Source: an uncultured Haemophilus sp. (GTDB taxonomy: Bacteria; Pseudomonadota; Gammaproteobacteria; Enterobacterales; Pasteurellaceae). Taken from it: DNA of 7,476 nt. This document shows, piece after piece, positions 6,204-7,476 of the stretch (its first letter is position 1; every line of letters starts with the position of its first letter). Made by a program: the position numbers and the translations under genes. The stretch is taken from positions 1-7,476 of the forward strand of contig CABSZQ010000060.1 in the NCBI GenBank assembly GCA_902482195.1, written 5' to 3'. The notes below the pieces were generated by a model that did not search any database, had not been told where the DNA came from, and was given only the letters and a program-made list of their open reading frames with translations.

Positions 6204-7067
6204 TTTGATACGTTGTTCTAAAATGACATTTAATGTTTTTTGCTTTATTTTGACCGCACTTTCCTGTGATGCCTGTACCAATAAAGCGTAAATCAAATCT
6301 AATACGAATAATTGAGCAATCTTCGTACCGATAGAGTCGCCTTGTAGCTTGCCTTGCTTATTCCCATTCACTAAAACAAGATCGGCATATTCTGTAATGG
6401 GTGAACGCAAACTGTGTGTAATTGCAATAGTTTTGGCGCCATTTTCTTTGGCGATTTTCATGGTATGAGTGGTTTCTTGAGAATAACCAGAATGACTCAA
6501 ACCAATTGCCACATCTTTTTTCGTCAATAAAGATGCCTGCATATACATAAAATGGTTGTTACCTGTCGCATCCACTTGCACACCGATACGCATGAGTTTA
6601 TTTTTGGCATCTTCCGCGGTAATACCGGATGTACCCACACCAAATAAGAAAACACGATTTGCTTGCTGAATGGCTTTTACTGCCTCTTCCAACTGCTCAA
6701 AATCTAATAAATTAATGGTTTCATCCATCACGTTATTGATGGCAGATTTCAGCTTATGCGCAATATTTAAAGAGTTGTCAGAATCGGTAATATCTGAATC
6801 TAATACGGTATTATCTTTGCCATCCTTCGTGGCAAGCTCAATAGATAATTCCAATTTAAAATCACTGAAGCCTTTAAAGCCGAGAGTGCGACAAAAACGT
6901 ACAAAGGTCGCCTCCCCCACTTCTAAATGGGCGGCAATTTCAGCTAAAGGCGCTTGCACTGCAAGATCGGGATTCAATAAAATCGCATCCGCAATTTTTT
7001 TCTCCGTTTTCGTTAAACTTCGATATAACGAGCTGATGGTATTTAAAATATTGCCGTTTTTAGCCAT
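6201..7067 (-). CDS. siaR: RpiR-family transcriptional regulator of sialic acid genes (SiaR/NanR)
   Basis: This protein of 288 residues has two recognisable parts. An N-terminal RpiR-type helix-turn-helix spans about 1-75, with the motif APLAEIAAHLEVGEATFVRF followed by CRTLGFKGFSDFK. A SIS sugar-phosphate domain spans about 125-265, with FGVGTSGITAEDAKNKL near 142-158 and GLSHSGYSQETT near 189-200. Family knowledge: the H. influenzae protein in this position, SiaR, controls the nan catabolic and siaPT transport operons together with CRP and responds to glucosamine-6-phosphate. That this copy does the same is inferred from position and domains. It is unrelated to the GntR-type NanR of E. coli, despite the shared name. 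The ATG has GGGAG 6 bases upstream, within the 3' end of nanK's neighbourhood, and the gene overlaps nanK by 8 bases. It contains an uptake sequence near its 3' end. Confidence 0.93.
   Translation of the reverse strand: MAKNGNILNTISSLYRSLTKTEKKIADAILLNPDLAVQAPLAEIAAHLEVGEATFVRFCRTLGFKGFSDFKLELSIELATKDGKDNTVLDSDITDSDNSLNIAHKLKSAINNVMDETINLLDFEQLEEAVKAIQQANRVFLFGVGTSGITAEDAKNKLMRIGVQVDATGNNHFMYMQASLLTKKDVAIGLSHSGYSQETTHTMKIAKENGAKTIAITHSLRSPITEYADLVLVNGNKQGKLQGDSIGTKIAQLFVLDLIYALLVQASQESAVKIKQKTLNVILEQRIK
6253..6261 (-). repeat. DNA uptake sequence in the 3' end of siaR
   Basis: The minus strand reads an exact AAGTGCGGT, extended on both sides as AAAGTGCGGTCAAAATAA, which matches the long consensus with its AT-rich tail very well. 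It is coding, falling in the C-terminal region of SiaR (Ser-Ala-Val-Lys). Confidence 0.9.
7060..7067 (-). other. Stop-start overlap of nanK and siaR
   Basis: The minus strand reads ATGGCTAA: the siaR ATG and the nanK TAA share this 8-base stretch in different frames. The siaR ribosome binding site GGGAG (7074-7078) lies within nanK coding sequence. This arrangement usually couples translation of the two genes. Confidence 0.85.
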
Positions 7068-7476
7068 AAACCACTCCCGTATTTTTTGCTTGTAATAAGC
7101 AATCTTTTACCCAGTATGCAGCACCAATCAAGCCTGCATCTTGTCCAAATTGAGCACTTTCTAATTCGCAGTAATAAACAGCGGGAAGTTCACTTAATAA
7201 AGATTGAACCAACGGTAAATAACCTTCCGCCAACCCGACACTACCGCCCACCACGACCTTTTGCATGTCTAATCCAATCTTCAAATCGGCAATTAAATTC
7301 GCAATAGCTTGGGCTGAACGAGTCACAAGTGCGGTCGCTTTTTCATCATTTTGACGGAAACGCACAAAGACTTCTTTTGGATCACAAGGATCATCCCATT
7401 GAGAAGAGGCAGCTTCAATGGCGCGACCTGATGCAATGGCTTCAACACAGCCGCGGCGACCACAGCCACAAACAGG
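7060..7476 (-). CDS. nanK: N-acetylmannosamine kinase (ROK family), N-terminal part cut by the window edge
   Basis: NanK phosphorylates ManNAc with ATP to ManNAc6P, after NanA and before the epimerase NanE. The minus-strand frame is open from the stop at 7060 to the right edge with no interruption, giving 138 C-terminal residues of an expected 290-300. The fragment opens with the ROK zinc motif CGCGRRGCVEAIASG: the three Cys ligands are at fragment residues 3, 5 and 10, while the His ligand and the ATP and sugar sites lie off the window. The C-terminal GGSVGLAEGYL and the segment FGQDAGLIGAAYW are typical of ROK kinases. An ATG at 7365 lies well inside the domain and is not the start. Assignment to NanK rather than another ROK sugar kinase rests largely on the nan gene order. 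The last 8 bases overlap the start of siaR. Confidence 0.92.
   Translation of the reverse strand, partial: PVCGCGRRGCVEAIASGRAIEAASSQWDDPCDPKEVFVRFRQNDEKATALVTRSAQAIANLIADLKIGLDMQKVVVGGSVGLAEGYLPLVQSLLSELPAVYYCELESAQFGQDAGLIGAAYWVKDCLLQAKNTGVVYG
7327..7335 (+). repeat. DNA uptake sequence inside nanK
   Basis: This is an exact AAGTGCGGT followed by CGCTTTTTC, with an AT-rich tail. It lies in coding sequence, with the minus strand encoding Ala-Thr-Ala-Leu of NanK. Confidence 0.9.

Noticed and set aside
6670..7307. Plus-strand open frames opposite siaR and nanK (6670-7095 and 7086-7307)
   Set aside because: They are antisense shadows of conserved genes, low in complexity (many Ser and Leu residues) and without any recognised domain.
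1..7476. CRISPR arrays, tRNA or rRNA genes, insertion sequences, phage genes or a novel defence system
   Set aside because: Nearly the whole window is occupied by recognised housekeeping and sugar-catabolism genes. No spaced direct repeats, transposase frames or RNA gene signatures were seen, and no gap exceeds 88 bases.

Overview
The window looks like an AT-rich Pasteurellaceae chromosome, most likely a Haemophilus or a close relative. It carries five exact copies of the 9-base Haemophilus-type DNA uptake sequence AAGTGCGGT. The proteins resemble H. influenzae and E. coli families closely, and the order nanK-siaR-nanA-nagB-nagA is the one known from H. influenzae. The divergence from H. influenzae that I recall suggests a different species, perhaps H. 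parainfluenzae-like, but I cannot fix the species from sequence alone.

Left part (1-3175, plus strand): the housekeeping replication operon. It holds the 3' two-thirds of dnaA (initiator ATPase), a complete dnaN (sliding clamp) and a complete recF (gap-repair loader). The genes are tightly packed: the dnaN ribosome binding site overlaps the dnaA stop, and recF starts 5 bases after dnaN with no clear ribosome binding site. The usual origin-region start of the operon lies outside the window.

Middle (3176-3238): a short convergent gap with a perfect 10-bp hairpin. Its run of T residues faces the leftward operon and overlaps the recF stop codon.

Right part (3239-7476, minus strand): the sialic acid and amino-sugar catabolic operon, read right to left. 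It holds the 3' half of nanK (ROK kinase), the RpiR-type regulator siaR/nanR, nanA (sialic acid lyase), nagB (GlcN6P deaminase) and nagA (GlcNAc6P deacetylase). Together they take N-acetylneuraminate to ManNAc plus pyruvate, then ManNAc6P, then (through NanE, expected just beyond the right edge) GlcNAc6P, GlcN6P and fructose-6-phosphate plus ammonia. The regulator in the middle is known in H. influenzae to sense GlcN6P, the substrate of NagB. No operon promoter is visible inside the window; the 88-base nanA-nagB gap is the only sizeable internal gap, and it contains a strong inverted repeat plus an uptake sequence.

Nothing here looks like an undescribed system. The points worth a second look are the junction of the two operons, the asymmetric shared terminator, the unexplained nanA-nagB hairpin, and uptake sequences built into the stop codons of nagB and (in decayed form) nagA.
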